This document shows positions 10,722 through 21,523 of a stretch of DNA of 35,031 nt, piece after piece. Numbering within the stretch: the stretch's first letter is position 1; each line of letters opens with the position of its first letter. Source of the stretch: Paramacrobiotus richtersi (lineage: Eukaryota; Tardigrada; Eutardigrada; Parachela; Macrobiotidae); NCBI GenBank assembly GCA_034698045.1, contig JAQGAU010000196.1, positions 1 through 35,031 on the forward strand. The letters are read 5' to 3'. The translations under genes and the position numbers were made by a program. Under the pieces are notes generated by a model. It made no database searches, was not told where the DNA came from, and saw nothing but the letters and a program-made list of their open reading frames with translations.

Positions 10722-12780
10722 CTACATTGCTGATTTCATCCCAATAAGACTCCCAGCTTCTTTGTAAGGCACGTCATCCTCCATGTCCTGTTGTCTTCTG
10801 TGCCATATCCGTTTCGGACTCGTGGACGTACGGTTCGCAACGTTTCCATTCATTCCAGGCAAACTTCTATACTGCGCTTGATATCCGCTGGGGATCTGTG
10901 AGGGACTGTGGGGTTCTCTGGCCATGTACGCGGGATGTCCGCTGTAACTTTGAACGACGGGAGGCGACAGGACAGATGGTGCGCCGTATCTGTACACAAA
11001 CCGATAATTAATGTACTGCAATACAGTTTTGCCAGTAAGCATCTTACCCTAACCGGCAGCACTGTAACCAGTCGATGTTATAGGCCCCCGAATTGGCATT
11101 CATTTTCTTGGCCATTCCCGTTGCCACGTAGCCGTTAGTGCAGTATACAAAGAACATAAAGTTCCAATCGTAATATTCACCAAATTGGTCGTGTGTGGAC
11201 GAGTAGTCTACAATGGAAAGGTAACATTTTGCCTTGAAGTCCTTTAGCCGAGGCTGTTCACAATCGGCACTCTATAATTATGTTAACGCAAGCAACAGCG
11301 GGCGATGCTTTTCCCGTTTGTCAACATAACTTAATACTTATTATGCACTGGCTGCTATACATATTGTGTGAGCCGGGAATCAATCGATAACCTGTTTTCG
11401 ACATGGTTATTGAAATGTCGTACGGTCAGTCGCGTTATAACCTGTCTTAACCTATGGTAGTCGATTTATATTGGCAGGAAAATAACATTACCGAGTGTGA
11501 AATTATACCTATTGTCGATTAACTGCAAGCTGAAGCGGCCAAGTTTGCAGCTACCCCCCTCGATTGTTAGCTAAGCTTACGGTCGTGAATATTCGCTTAT
11601 GTTAAATTCATTTCCTTTTACCGGACGATTGTTTCGACTTACAGCATGATCCGTAATCAATATAGTACCCTTTCGGTGTCGTACAGCATTTCACGGCACA
11701 ATTGTCGTCAGCTACGGGACGCCATGTAAAGAACTGTTGTTCGTCGTCCCAGACTCCTGTTGAAATAACCTCCATACCTATCGTACGTTATATGCCTGTG
11801 CAATGGTAGAACACCAGTTACCGGTGATGAAGCTGTTCAGCGACATGCTGGAGTTTCTAGGATCGTAGCAATGGAACGCGAAAGTATAGTTGCGGTAGAA
11901 ACAACTACGGCGCAAAGCATAAAAGTATAGAATTCGACAAAATCAACAGCATGTTGTAGCAACTATACTTTGGATAATACGGGTACAATCCTTTAGATGG
12001 TGGCTTGTAGGGAAACAGGAATTTGCACCACAGTTCCTGTATTCTCTTTGATAACACACAAGAAACGAATGTGACAGAAGTATATTAATACAGCGAAGCT
12101 CTCTTTGAATTTGACACTCACTTCAAAATCGTCCTGCAGATCCCTGGAACAGGGATCAGACCCCTTTATAAAAGCAGACCAGAAACGGAGAGCAAATGCA
12201 AGCATGTTCAACTTACTGTATTCCTGCAAAAATACCGGATACATCAATAATTTCTGTATTTGCAGCCCAAAAAGTTTCACAAAGTGTAGACTCCTACCAA
12301 CTACGGCTTCTCCATCGAGACACTCGACATTCCATTGCCTATGCGGAAATCGTGGTCCGCCATGATTGTGAAAGGTGTAAATCATCGTATCACCCTAAAT
12401 AATACCAATGTTTTAAAGAATTTTCTTGAAAGTGTCACCGTAATATGAAAATGACAGTATCTCCCTAATTAAAACATCTGTGGCTGGAACAAGTCTACTT
12501 GCAGGCAAATTATCATTAAAATTAGATTGTTGTGAGTATTGTCGATTATAATCATCAAAAAAGCAAACAAACAACGGTCAAGCAGTTGTCAAAAATTGTA
12601 GAACATTAAACCACAACGACAGAGCGGATGACGAGTAAAACCGGTTTAGTGGTTAGTAATATTTTCACTAACCGTTCCATAAGTGACGTAGCTTCCAAGA
12701 TATCGATATGTGCCGGACGCATTGTCGAAAATAAAACACAATTTGATAAAAATTAGTAATAAGATGTTAGTGTTATCCAT
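10722..12780 (-). CDS. Secreted cysteine-rich protein, tandem copy 2 (308 aa, nine exons)
   Basis: Exons: 12780-12673, 12394-12298, 12223-12217, 12143-12122, 12036-11969, 11904-11822, 11756-11643, 11207-11048 and 10989-10722. They total 927 nt with the TAG stop, and all phases and exon lengths match copy 1 except the first and last exons. The signal peptide is clearer here (MDNTNILLLIFIKLCFIF, then DNASG). The protein keeps all core cysteines (VEC, LWC, NCF, FHC, NCAVKCC, GSC, VYC, QCC) and the sequons NYT and NSS. The tail reads SPPVVQSYSGHPAYMARE and keeps SPKRIWHRRQQ before a different end. The 7-nt microexon is GAATACA. Exons align closely with the other copies while most introns do not, which indicates selection on the protein. 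Function unknown; secretion is inferred from the N-terminus and cysteine content. Confidence 0.88.
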
Positions 12781-14478
12781 GCTAGACAATTAAATACAAC
12801 CACATACTAAGTCCATCTGGCAAGTTTATTAACTCGGAACTGTAAATACATCACTAAAATTACGCTTGCCACGCCGTACAACATCTTGTCGATAAATTTC
12901 ACTGGCCTTGACCGACGCATAATTCGTGTACGCGCGATTATGAAAGATTCACTGAGAACGAAAAGGATCCCGCGATTAATTGTGGCAAACAACCCGATGA
13001 GAACCGGCATACGGCCGACAAGTTGTGAATGCACGAATTACACGCCATTTTGCCCTGATGAATGAAACATTGGCATGAGTAATATTTAGGGTCTTTTGTG
13101 TATATTACGCGAGATTTTGCTTGCCGTTGCAGGATTACGATGATTGACAGTTATTGTGTAACGGTTATCGCTCTTAACTCTGTTCAAGCGTAACTTTTAT
13201 ATTTGTTATTTGTCATTGCTAGCGATTCATTAGTGATCTTCTTAACTGGTGCCAGAGAAAGTGGATTTTGTTTTGAGGAAATAACTGCTTTACCGAGATA
13301 GAAACAGAACATGATATTCATTACGGTATTAGCAAACGTTCTTGCTTACTGTATTTTGCGGCAAAAGTAGAATAACTGCTTAATATATAAACGTGAAACT
13401 GTGCCGAACTGCTGTGCGCAGTTTGCCAGTGTGTAATACAAACGCATGTTGCATGTACAAGTTACATGACTAGCCAGATAATCCAAAGGTCAGTGCAGTG
13501 ATTATAAATATTTGCATTGCATAATTGCATTGACTATTCTGAACAGTCAGCAGTTTCTTCAAAAAGGTCACCCCGTTAACGGGCATCTGCATATGCATAC
13601 GCGTTCCAGAAACCCTTCGGCTGCCGCTCAGGATCGCGGTATTCAGGTCGCAGTCTTGCGTAAGTTAACTCCGATCCGAGGTTCAAATTAGCCTTAAATT
13701 GCTACTGAATTTTACAATGTAATGTACGTATATTATGATTTGATTCTGGCGAATATTAGTAGTAGCGTTCTACAAGCATAATCGAAACAGACGGCTCTAA
13801 AATCGTCAGAGGGCTAATAGCATGGGTTTTAGACGCAGGCTAAATCGTTCTTGAAGGAACTCGGACGCAGGATTCGGGAAACCAACGGGAACCCTCGGAC
13901 AATGGAATTCCTTCGTCAACGGATAAGCGTTGAAATCCAGCGAGGTAATGGAATCTGCGTTATGGGGACGGTCGACACAAGCAAGGAGCTGGAAGACGTT
14001 TTCTTGTGTTTTAACGTTTAACTGCTGTTATTGTTGCACGCTGTTTTTTTTTAGCGTCTCTCATTGAAATTCATGTTTGTTGCTTCTACGCATTGTCGCT
14101 CGAGTGAAACAGTCATGAGAGAAATAAAATAGTTACTGCATGGGTTTATAGGGAATATTTTGACTGATTCATCTGGAGCCGGTTTCCGTGTAAAGTCATC
14201 AGTGCGTGTGTATATTCATTTTATTATTTGCAAAGCTCAGATGCTTTTGTGTAGCTGAAAACAGTCTATTCTGCAGCAGAGGTTGCGAAAACTCGCTACT
14301 GTGCTGCTTTAAACCGGCCCTGACGCAAAAACAGCTCAAACTCAGTATAGTACTTTACCTGCGGAGCATAATTATTATAACAACATCCGCTGGCAAGAAT
14401 ATGCAGCTTCCGATCATTTCCTCTGTAGCAGTTGCCAAAAACTGCAGACTAAGCGTTTTAAATGTTCCTGTGTTACGA
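12781..14478. other. Intergenic region upstream of copy 2
   Basis: The first 250 bp hold the conserved upstream block of the family. Beyond about 13050 I see only AT-rich sequence and short frames on both strands. No gene, tRNA or repeat was recognised. Confidence 0.4.
12880..13010 (-). promoter_or_regulatory. Conserved upstream block of copy 2 (putative promoter or 5' UTR)
   Basis: ACTGGCCTTGACCGACGC at 12901-12918 is identical to 18883-18900 upstream of copy 3 and resembles 9543-9562 upstream of copy 1. It sits 121, 142 and 126 bp from the respective ATG codons. A second shared word, GATGAGAACCGGCAT, lies at 12996-13010 here and at 18982-18996 in copy 3. Introns of the copies are largely unalignable, so retention here suggests function. 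Confidence 0.5.
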
Positions 14479-14778
14479 TTACGGCTTCTGGTAAAAAACA
14501 AGGATGACTAAATTTACTGCACATGTACTAAACAAAGCCAGAAGCATTAAACGTGATTCAGTCTGATTCAGCATGATGTAATGATTGCGAATTTCCCCGT
14601 AAGCCATCATTTTCAACGTTACCTGCATTAATACTATAAATGCCGCAGCGCATACTTTTAGCACTGCTAGAAAACTGAAGAAAGCACTGTAGAATATATC
14701 TGCAACCACGACATCTTTTTCTTTACAAGCTGCCAAAACTGCAATGATTCGTTTCTCAAGGCGTTTGCTGTTAGCCAT
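14479..14778 (-). CDS. Small multipass membrane protein (99 aa, may be partial)
   Basis: The frame starts at ATG 14778 with MANSKRLEKRIIAVLAACKE, a basic N-terminus. A hydrophobic stretch FYSAFFSFLAVLKVCAAAF follows at about residues 29-47. A second one, LMLLALFSTCAVNLVILVF, lies near the C-terminus. It looks like part of a small four-helix-type membrane protein. A possible donor (GTAAAT) near 14510 suggests that the real gene could continue into further exons. It is divergently arranged with the cysteine-rich gene at 15014, about 236 bp apart. A decayed copy of the same head-to-head pair lies near 22.1-23.2 kb. Homology to that copy supports the reading frame (VCAA...QVTLK versus VCAA...QVTIK). 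Family not recognised. Confidence 0.5.
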   Translation of the reverse strand: MANSKRLEKRIIAVLAACKEKDVVVADIFYSAFFSFLAVLKVCAAAFIVLMQVTLKMMAYGEIRNHYIMLNQTESRLMLLALFSTCAVNLVILVFYQKP

Positions 14779-15013
14779 ATCTTATATAGTTATTTTGGGT
14801 GGGTAACTCACTAAATCACTAGTATAGTATATCGCTTCGATATCGATTGTGCAAGGTCGTGATATTCGCGCTCACGTTGATCACCGAGTTTATTAGTTAC
14901 TTTGTACACTTGAGTGCCTTCAGAAGATGACGTGGCGGCTGGCAACAATCGCTGCCATTACAGCGCTGTGAAACTGGTGGTGCAGACTGGATATCCACCT
15001 CCGCTGAAGCTAG

Positions 15014-15671
15014 ATGGCAACACGATCAACCGTTATTCTTGACTTTGCAGATAATGCTACGGTCGATGCAGTTTTCTGCTTCAGTTGTAGCGCTGTTATA
15101 GAGGAACCGGCCCGTTCCACGAGATGCGGCTGGAGCAGGGGTTTCGGTCCCGGAACACAACTGAATTTTAAAACCTACAAAGTCGGTACGAACAGTACGG
15201 GAGACACGTGCAGCCAGGACGTTTGCTACGTTCTAATAGCGGTACTGCCACAGTCGTGCATATCCAATTTTGTGATACAGGTGATAATTTGGTGTCGATT
15301 TTTAGGGAACATCTACGGAAGGTAAGTGAGGTCTCAGTGCTGTTAATACATTGTTAAAACGATCAGACATATTGGATGCGGCGGTAGCTCCATATATTGA
15401 ACGCGGCTGTGGAATGATCCCGTGCGAACGCCTGCCCAGGGGGTACGAGGACGATCCGGATGTCTGCGAGAACAATGTAGTCAAACTGGATGCTGTGAAT
15501 AAGATTCGGACGTTTGCGAAATTTGATCATGCTGGAAAAAACTTTACCGCGATTTCGCTACAGTAATGCCAGAACACTTACTGCGGACGCTACGATCGTG
15601 ATATGCTGGACGAATACAGTACGAGAGACAGAGGACCTTGTCTGAAGGAAGCTGATAACTGTTGTAATTAA
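15014..15671 (+). pseudogene. Cysteine-rich, possibly three-finger-like protein with premature stop
   Basis: Phase-consistent exons: 15014-15241 (ending DVCYVLIA), a 16-nt microexon 15306-15321, and 15367-15671. The predicted protein has CFSCSAVIEEPARSTRCGW, DTCSQDVCYV, then YIERGCGMIPCE, DVCEN, NTYCGRYDRD and a terminal NCCN. Spacing of cysteines, the RGC after CYV and the final Cys-Asn recall Ly6/uPAR three-finger proteins, but I hold this loosely. An in-frame TAA at 15564-15566 interrupts the last third, while the frame is open again for 34 codons to a second TAA (15669-15671). The duplicate near 23.1 kb has TAC at the corresponding site, so the stop is likely a mutation of Tyr. Either this is a pseudogene or a truncated protein is made. 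The ATG at 15014 gives no clear signal peptide, so an upstream exon may exist. Confidence 0.45.
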
Positions 15672-16574
15672 CCGAACAGTTTGGCGATATCAATAATTCG
15701 ATGGCCAGTATTTCTGTTTCGATAGTCAGATTTCCACTCTAAGTGATCACGATAGCACAGAATTTGCAATGTTTTTTTACAGCAGTAGTAGAATATTTTG
15801 CATGGCATTTTGTTAATCGAGTGATTTTTGTTGCAGATACATCTCTGGAGGAAAATGGCTTTCTTAAACCACGACGCTCTTTGATATTCATCTTGACAGC
15901 TTGACACCTACCAGTCAACAAATGAATGGCTTTGAGACAATTTTCTATGTATCACTTTCATCCCTGAGGTGAATTTATCAAGTTTTAAAAGGATTTCAAA
16001 AATGTTGAAATTCGTTTCACAATGTCAGAAACATAGTTACTTCCGGGCTAAAACTGTATCAGAATGATCATCATAAGATATATTTGATGAATGTCTCAAG
16101 GCGTTTGGACAAAACGCGGGACTATTTCAGAAGGAGCTGTTTGAACTTTTCGCCGCTGTTGCGCAATAATACTACGCTGTGCGCGCAAACAGGACATTTT
16201 CACTATCAAAAACAACAACGGAGCTTGATGCAACGTTTGCAGATGCGCGCGGCAACAGGTATCACCGATACTTAAACAGGAAATGGCTTTCAATGATAGA
16301 ACACATTAACTACTTTTCATGCAAGAACTATGAACCATGAACTGCTACAGGTTTACTTAATTTAGTTCGTACTGAATAACAAAACAACAGTACCTTTATA
16401 TTTCATTCTAATTTGTTTATTTAACTAGAATCAAGCCAACAAACTCAAGGCGGTTTTTTACTGCAATTATCCTCTTCAGTACTGTACCAGCAGGATGCAT
16501 CAAGGCATCGGAAAAGTAGATGCACTGTGCCAGTAGCTAATGCGGTATGGCGCGCCAGGTCCGTCAAAAGGGAA
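15672..16574. other. Intergenic, nothing recognised
   Basis: Short open frames near 15668-15921 and 16084-16293 occur on both strands without motifs or splice partners. I see no gene or repeat structure. Confidence 0.4.
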
Positions 16575-16576
16575 AG

Positions 16577-16945
16577 AACTCTTTAAAGACTTTCGTAAAC
16601 GTCGGTTCTGCTTACGGCTAAAGATACACCACCCCTCTTTGGCGACCTGTATTGCTTTCTTTAACCTCTTAAAGACTGTCGTTTCGCACTAAAGGTATAC
16701 TTACTGCTTAAACGGCACAAACCGTTTAGTCAGAAAAAGCCGGAAAAGATTGTCTTTAAAGACCGACATCGACCTGTAAAGATTGACTGCAGTCTTTAAA
16801 GACTGACAACAAACTTTAAAGACTAATCTTTTTAAAGATTGGTACGTGTCAGTCTTTAAAATAAAAGGAAGGACCTCTCTGTTCAATCCGGATTCTTTAA
16901 AGATCGTTTGGCGTCTTCAAAGAGTGACACGAAATCTTCAAACAG
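16577..16945. repeat. Cluster of TCTTTAAAGA palindromes
   Basis: Within about 370 bp roughly eleven variants of one short palindrome occur. Examples are CTTTAAAGAC (16581), GTCTTTAAAGAC (16752-16763 and 16792-16803), CTTTAAAGACTAATC (about 16813), AGTCTTTAAA (16851) and TCTTTAAAGA (16893-16902), with later TCTTCAAA variants. The spacing is irregular, so this is not a simple tandem repeat. It sits downstream of copy 3 of the secreted family, with no gene in it. Confidence 0.7.
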
Positions 16946-17134
16946 TTCACTCAGACCTTTAGCGAAACTGTGGTCAACTGTTAAGCAGTTGTTACCTTTT
17001 GACGGGCCTAGCGCTACATAAGAAGTATTTCTTAATTTTCAGGAGACAAAACATCGCGAAGGAACTGACTTATCGGTAACCCAAAGCAAACAAGGGTCTT
17101 CTGTGGTGTGACCGCGATAAACTGCTTTCGTGCT

Positions 17135-18741
17135 TTAAGGGCTCCCAAAACCTATGTCTGGCATGCTGCCCTGCAGACCATCGTGTTGTTTCCTGTGCCA
17201 CACGCGCTTAGGAGTCATTGTTGCACGGTTCGCATCGCTTCCATTCATTGACAAACTTCTGTACTGCGCTTGATATCCGCTGGGGATTTGCGAAGGAACG
17301 TGCGATTCTCTGGCGCTGTACGCTGGGTGTCCGCTGTCGGTCTGAATTACAGGAGGTGATACGAACGATGGTGCGCCGTATCTGCACGAAAGTAAACAGA
17401 TCAACATCGTATCGAATTAAGCACAATGATCATTTAACGGCGTCTTACCCTAATCTGCAGCACTGCAACCAGTCAACGGCAAATGCCATCGTATTAGCAT
17501 TCATCTTCTTTGCCATTCCGGTTGCCACGTAGCCGTGGGCGCAGTATACCAGGAACATAAAGTTCGAGTCATAATATTCACCAAACTGATCGTGTGTCGG
17601 CTTGTAGTCTACGACAAAACGCTGCATTCTGCCAGGATACATACAGTAAACCCTGTAACTTTAGGCATCTCCACACACTGAACCACTGATTCATCTCTAA
17701 CCGGCGCGTTTCGTGGATTTCACATTACGAATTGCGAAATTTTGTTCCGCCTTACAGCATGATCCGTAGTCAATGTAATATCCTTTTGGTGTCGTACAGC
17801 ATTTCATGGCACTAGAGTCGTCTGTAACGGGACGCCAGTGAAAGAACTGCCACTCATCGTCCCAAACACCTGTTGAAAATAACATCCATAACCATCGCAA
17901 ATTCTACGTTTGTGCAAATGCAGGAGAGTCAGTACCGGTGATAAAGCTGTTGAGCGACATGCTGGAGTTTTTGGGATCGTAGCAATGGAACACGAAAGTG
18001 TAGTTGCGGTTGAAGCAGCTACGACACGGCTTTGTGTTAACGTATACAGAATTTGGAAAAATCAAAAACTTGCGGCATCTTTCACCAACCATACTTTGGA
18101 TAATACGGGTACAATCCTTGAGATGGTGGTTTGTAGGGGAACATGAATTTGCACCACAATTCCTGTAATCTCTGTCATACAAAAACGCACAAAAAATGAG
18201 TGAAAACGTTGGACATACAGCGAACCTCTGCTTGAACACGGATTACACAGTACTTCAAAGTCGTCTTGCAAATCCCTAAAACAGAATTATACCGCTTCAT
18301 AAATGCAAAACCAAGACCCATTACAAACGCAAATATACTTCACTTACTGTATTCCTGCAAAACATCGGATGTACGTTAGTAAAATGATTTCTGTACATAC
18401 ATTGTCCAAAGTTCTTACCAACTACGGCTTCTCCATCCAGACATTCGACATTCCACTTTCGATGCGGGAACTTTGTTCCGCCATGGTTGTGGAAGGTGTA
18501 GATTATTGTATCGCCCTGATAACACCATGCATAATACCCAAATTAGAATTAATTTCGATTGATTAACAGTCAACTGCGTTTAGTACCGAAATGCAGCAAA
18601 AAAAAGTTTAGCAGTCGCGTTCCAGTTTCTTACCGTTCCGAAAGTGACGTAGGTTCCAAGATATCGATATGTGCCGGACGTGATGTCGAGAACGAAACAC
18701 AGCTGTGTAAAAATTAATAAAGGAAGATTTACTCCCTCCAT
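17135..18741 (-). CDS. Secreted cysteine-rich protein, tandem copy 3 (301 aa, nine exons)
   Basis: Exons: 18741-18634, 18515-18419, 18353-18347, 18275-18254, 18162-18095, 18018-17936, 17869-17756, 17608-17449 and 17381-17135. The total is 906 nt with the TAA stop. Exons 2-8 have exactly the lengths seen in copies 1 and 2. The N-terminus MEGVNLPLLIFTQLCFVL is a typical signal peptide. The core has YTFHNHGGTKFPHRKW, VECLDGE, DLQDDFE, ELWCKF, CFNRNYTFVFHCYDP and IDYGSC. One core cysteine is replaced: DDSSAMKCC stands where the others have DDTCAMKCC or DDNCAVKCC, leaving an odd number and a probably unpaired partner. The tail keeps MTPKRVWHRKQH. It is the most diverged copy, also in its last exon. 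Function unknown. Confidence 0.87.
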
Positions 18742-20104
18742 GCTCAAAATAAGCCAGTGCAACCAAGTCCACCTGAATTTTGACTAAATTTAATTAAAGA
18801 GCTTCTAACTGTCAATGCATCGCCTAGCATTATGTTCGGCATGTCGTACGGAGTGACGTCGGAGTCTTTGTCTATAAGCTTTACTGGCCTTGACCGACGC
18901 GTAATTTTTTTGGTGAATGATTGCAAAAGATTTACCTATTATGAGTGAAAAGGATCTCGTAGTTTGTCGCTGCAAACAAGCGATGAGAACCGGCATGCAA
19001 ACGACAAGTGTGCTGACACTATCTTGCCTTGATGAATAAAAACGCTAAATTGTGCTGTCACCATCGGGTCCTGATGAATAAAAACACCACCATGGGTGAT
19101 TCAAGGTCTTTGTGTATGCCACACGAGATAGTGTTGGTTACAACAAAAGAGATTATGATAATTGACAGGTGGTAAGTACCAAGAACGGTTTAAGAAGGTT
19201 ACCGCTCTCAAGTTTATTCAGTTGTTGTTCTTTGGTTAGTTGTCGCCGTTAGCCGCTTCGGGTTCGGTGAGAGTAGTTCCATTGTTTTCTCTCTTTACAT
19301 ACATTTTTCTAAGCTTTGTTCTCGTGGCTGGTGTATTAGGAAATTTGCTTCAAATATTATAGTCCCCGTCGTGCAATAGAAGATTCTCGAGCGTTGTAGC
19401 GTAAATGTGTTTTTTCTTGTCTCTCTCTCACCGCCTGCATCTCAGTGGGAAGGCCTGCAGTTTTTAATCGAAATTTCCATAGCGTCTGCGGACAACAAAA
19501 CAAACATTCAGTGCTTGCGTACCAGTATGACATTACGCAGCACTCACATTAAGTCGCGATTATCTGTAGAACAGTTTGCCACATGCTCTGTAAGACATAT
19601 TCGATCAAGGCAATTGTTTTGGTAGTAATTAACGCACGGCATAGAAGGATGAAAGTTAGGTGAAGGTGATAGTGGCACCGGCGGAATTATAGCGTTGCAT
19701 AATGAGAGGTCAGTTTACTTTATCACCAAACGAGGGTGGTTCTCATAGGAAGAACAATCAACCATATACATACATGCAATCACACATCACTACTGAGAGT
19801 GTGCTATATGCGAGATAATATAGCTACCTCTGTAAATAAGCGTTGGAAACTACTAGCTAATGCCCGCGCGCGCTGGCATAGTCAGCTAAACTGCAGAACC
19901 CCAGGGCATTCCATCGGATATGTGGACGTCTACTGTGTATTTTCATTAGTTACATGGCTCTCCTTTGACCAGCTGAAACGAGCACCAGCAGGGATAACAC
20001 AAGTCGCAGACACAAATATTCTATATAATATCGTATCTATCATTCTGCTAAATTGATTCGTACGCGCTTTGATCCGATTTTGAAAGAACAAGTTTCTCCA
20101 CAAT
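18742..20104. other. Intergenic region, includes copy 3 upstream block
   Basis: The shared upstream words of the family lie at 18883-18900 and 18982-18996. From about 19020 to 20100 I see no gene. A short open frame at 19407-19625 (+) has no recognisable content. Confidence 0.4.
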
Positions 20105-21523
20105 ATGGGAAACACTGGTGGATTTGTTGAGAAGATGTGCAGACCATATCTCTGCGTCACACGTTTCCTCGGGCGAATTGAGAAACCGACGAAAAGCCCA
20201 TGCACGGTTGCGCTAATATTCGACCGGCTCGTAATGGCATTGTCAGTCGTAATTTTTACCGGTTCGCTGATGAACTGTTTCGAATTCCTGGTCAGGAATC
20301 TGGATTTGTCACCGTCAAAATCGACCACGGAACTGATCAAAAATTTCGCAATTTTCACGAAAAGGTTTTCCCAACACTTGCGTACATTGGATTAATCAGC
20401 GGGTTTTGGAATTTTGCCGGATGGTTAGAAGCGTGTAGCCTGACTTGTGAACAGTACCTTAGCAGAGGAAATAAAACAACGTTGTTTACATTGCAAATGA
20501 TTCTTCTTGGCGTTTTTGGATTCTCCCTATACCCGGGTGTGGCTGGCTTGGTGGACACTGTACAGACGTTCACTCTGCAGAAGAGCTCAAACCCTCTGAC
20601 CAGGTTTAAAATCATAATGGCAACGACTGTGGAAGCCTGTGTTATTTTGCATAGGTGCATGGCATCACTGTGTCAGTCTGTTATCATTCTCGTTGCTGCA
20701 GCACTTGCGGTGACCTTTCAAAATGTGTGCACTGCATATACCATGGCCGCTGTGCAGGATGTCGGACCATTGCTGGAGGCACACGCTGCACTTTGCAGCC
20801 TTGTACTTATAATGCGCAAAAAAATGAATTTCTTTCTGCTGATCCAGTATGCGGCCGATTTTTCCTACGCTATGTATGTGACCGCTTTGCTGCGAGAAGA
20901 TTTGTACGCGGTGCGAACGAAACAGTATCTTTTGTTCGTTGGCCCTGTTTTGATGTTTACAATCATCAGGACGGCGTTGTTTGTAGTACTACATGATAAG
21001 GTAAGTATCCGTTAACCAGTTCCGTACATCTGTTTTAGACCATGAATTAATAGTTAAGCAATTCACAGTTGTCTTTCTTTGTCATTTTGCTGAAGCAATT
21101 GATTTCGTTCTGTTGTGCTACAGGCTAATGCAATGGCTGACGCTATTTGCGTGCGGGTTCGGAATATGCCATTCGGTGTTTACAAACGAGATGCAGCGTT
21201 ACGTGTGCAGTTTATGGACAGGGACCATATTGGATTCAGGCTTGGTGGGCTTCTCAATGTCAACAGCGAGTTAGTCATCGGCGTAAGCAATTAGCGAAGT
21301 GGTTCCCCATTCCCATCGCTGGTTTGACTGGCTTGCTTATTCAGTCTATTAATTCAGACAATAGTGTAGTAAATGTCACACCCGTGGTATGTATGTTTTG
21401 CAGCTCATCGGAGTGTTCGTGACCTATATCCTATTGTCATGGGATGATAAAACAACCACAGTCATTTTGAGCGAGATGAAAAATGGAACACCTGGGATCC
21501 CACAGTTGACCTTGACTTGTTAA
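20105..21523 (+). CDS. Gustatory-receptor-like seven-helix chemoreceptor
   Basis: Predicted pieces: 20105 to about 20364 in one frame, about 20365-21000 in another, then exons 21124-21282 and 21404-21523. The last two introns are both phase 0, as is typical near the C-terminus of insect-type gustatory receptors (7tm_7 family, ligand-gated cation channels in chemosensory membranes). The N-terminus EKMCRPYLCVTRFLGRIE and TM1 (FDRLVMALSVVIFTGSLM) are followed by helices at FPTLAYIGLISGFWNFAGW, TLQMILLGVFGFSLYPGVA, IILVAAALAVTFQNV and YLLFVGPVLMFTIIRTALF. The C-terminal exons read HIGFRLGGLLNVNSELVIG and LIGVFVTYILLSWD. The usual TYhhhhhQF signature is therefore only half present (TY kept, QF absent). 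The frame changes between KSTTELIKNF and FPTLAYIG. This is either a frameshift or an unusually short 35-nt GT-AG intron (20365-20399). Confidence 0.65.

Noticed and set aside
12807-13034. Open frame upstream of copy 2 that looks like a membrane anchor preceding the secreted protein
   Set aside because: The tandem genes have their own ATG and signal peptide in exon 1 in all three copies. The upstream frames differ between copies and do not join in phase.
13560-13700. Possible tRNA because of a GGTTCAAATT T-loop-like word
   Set aside because: No matching acceptor, D and anticodon stems can be paired around it.
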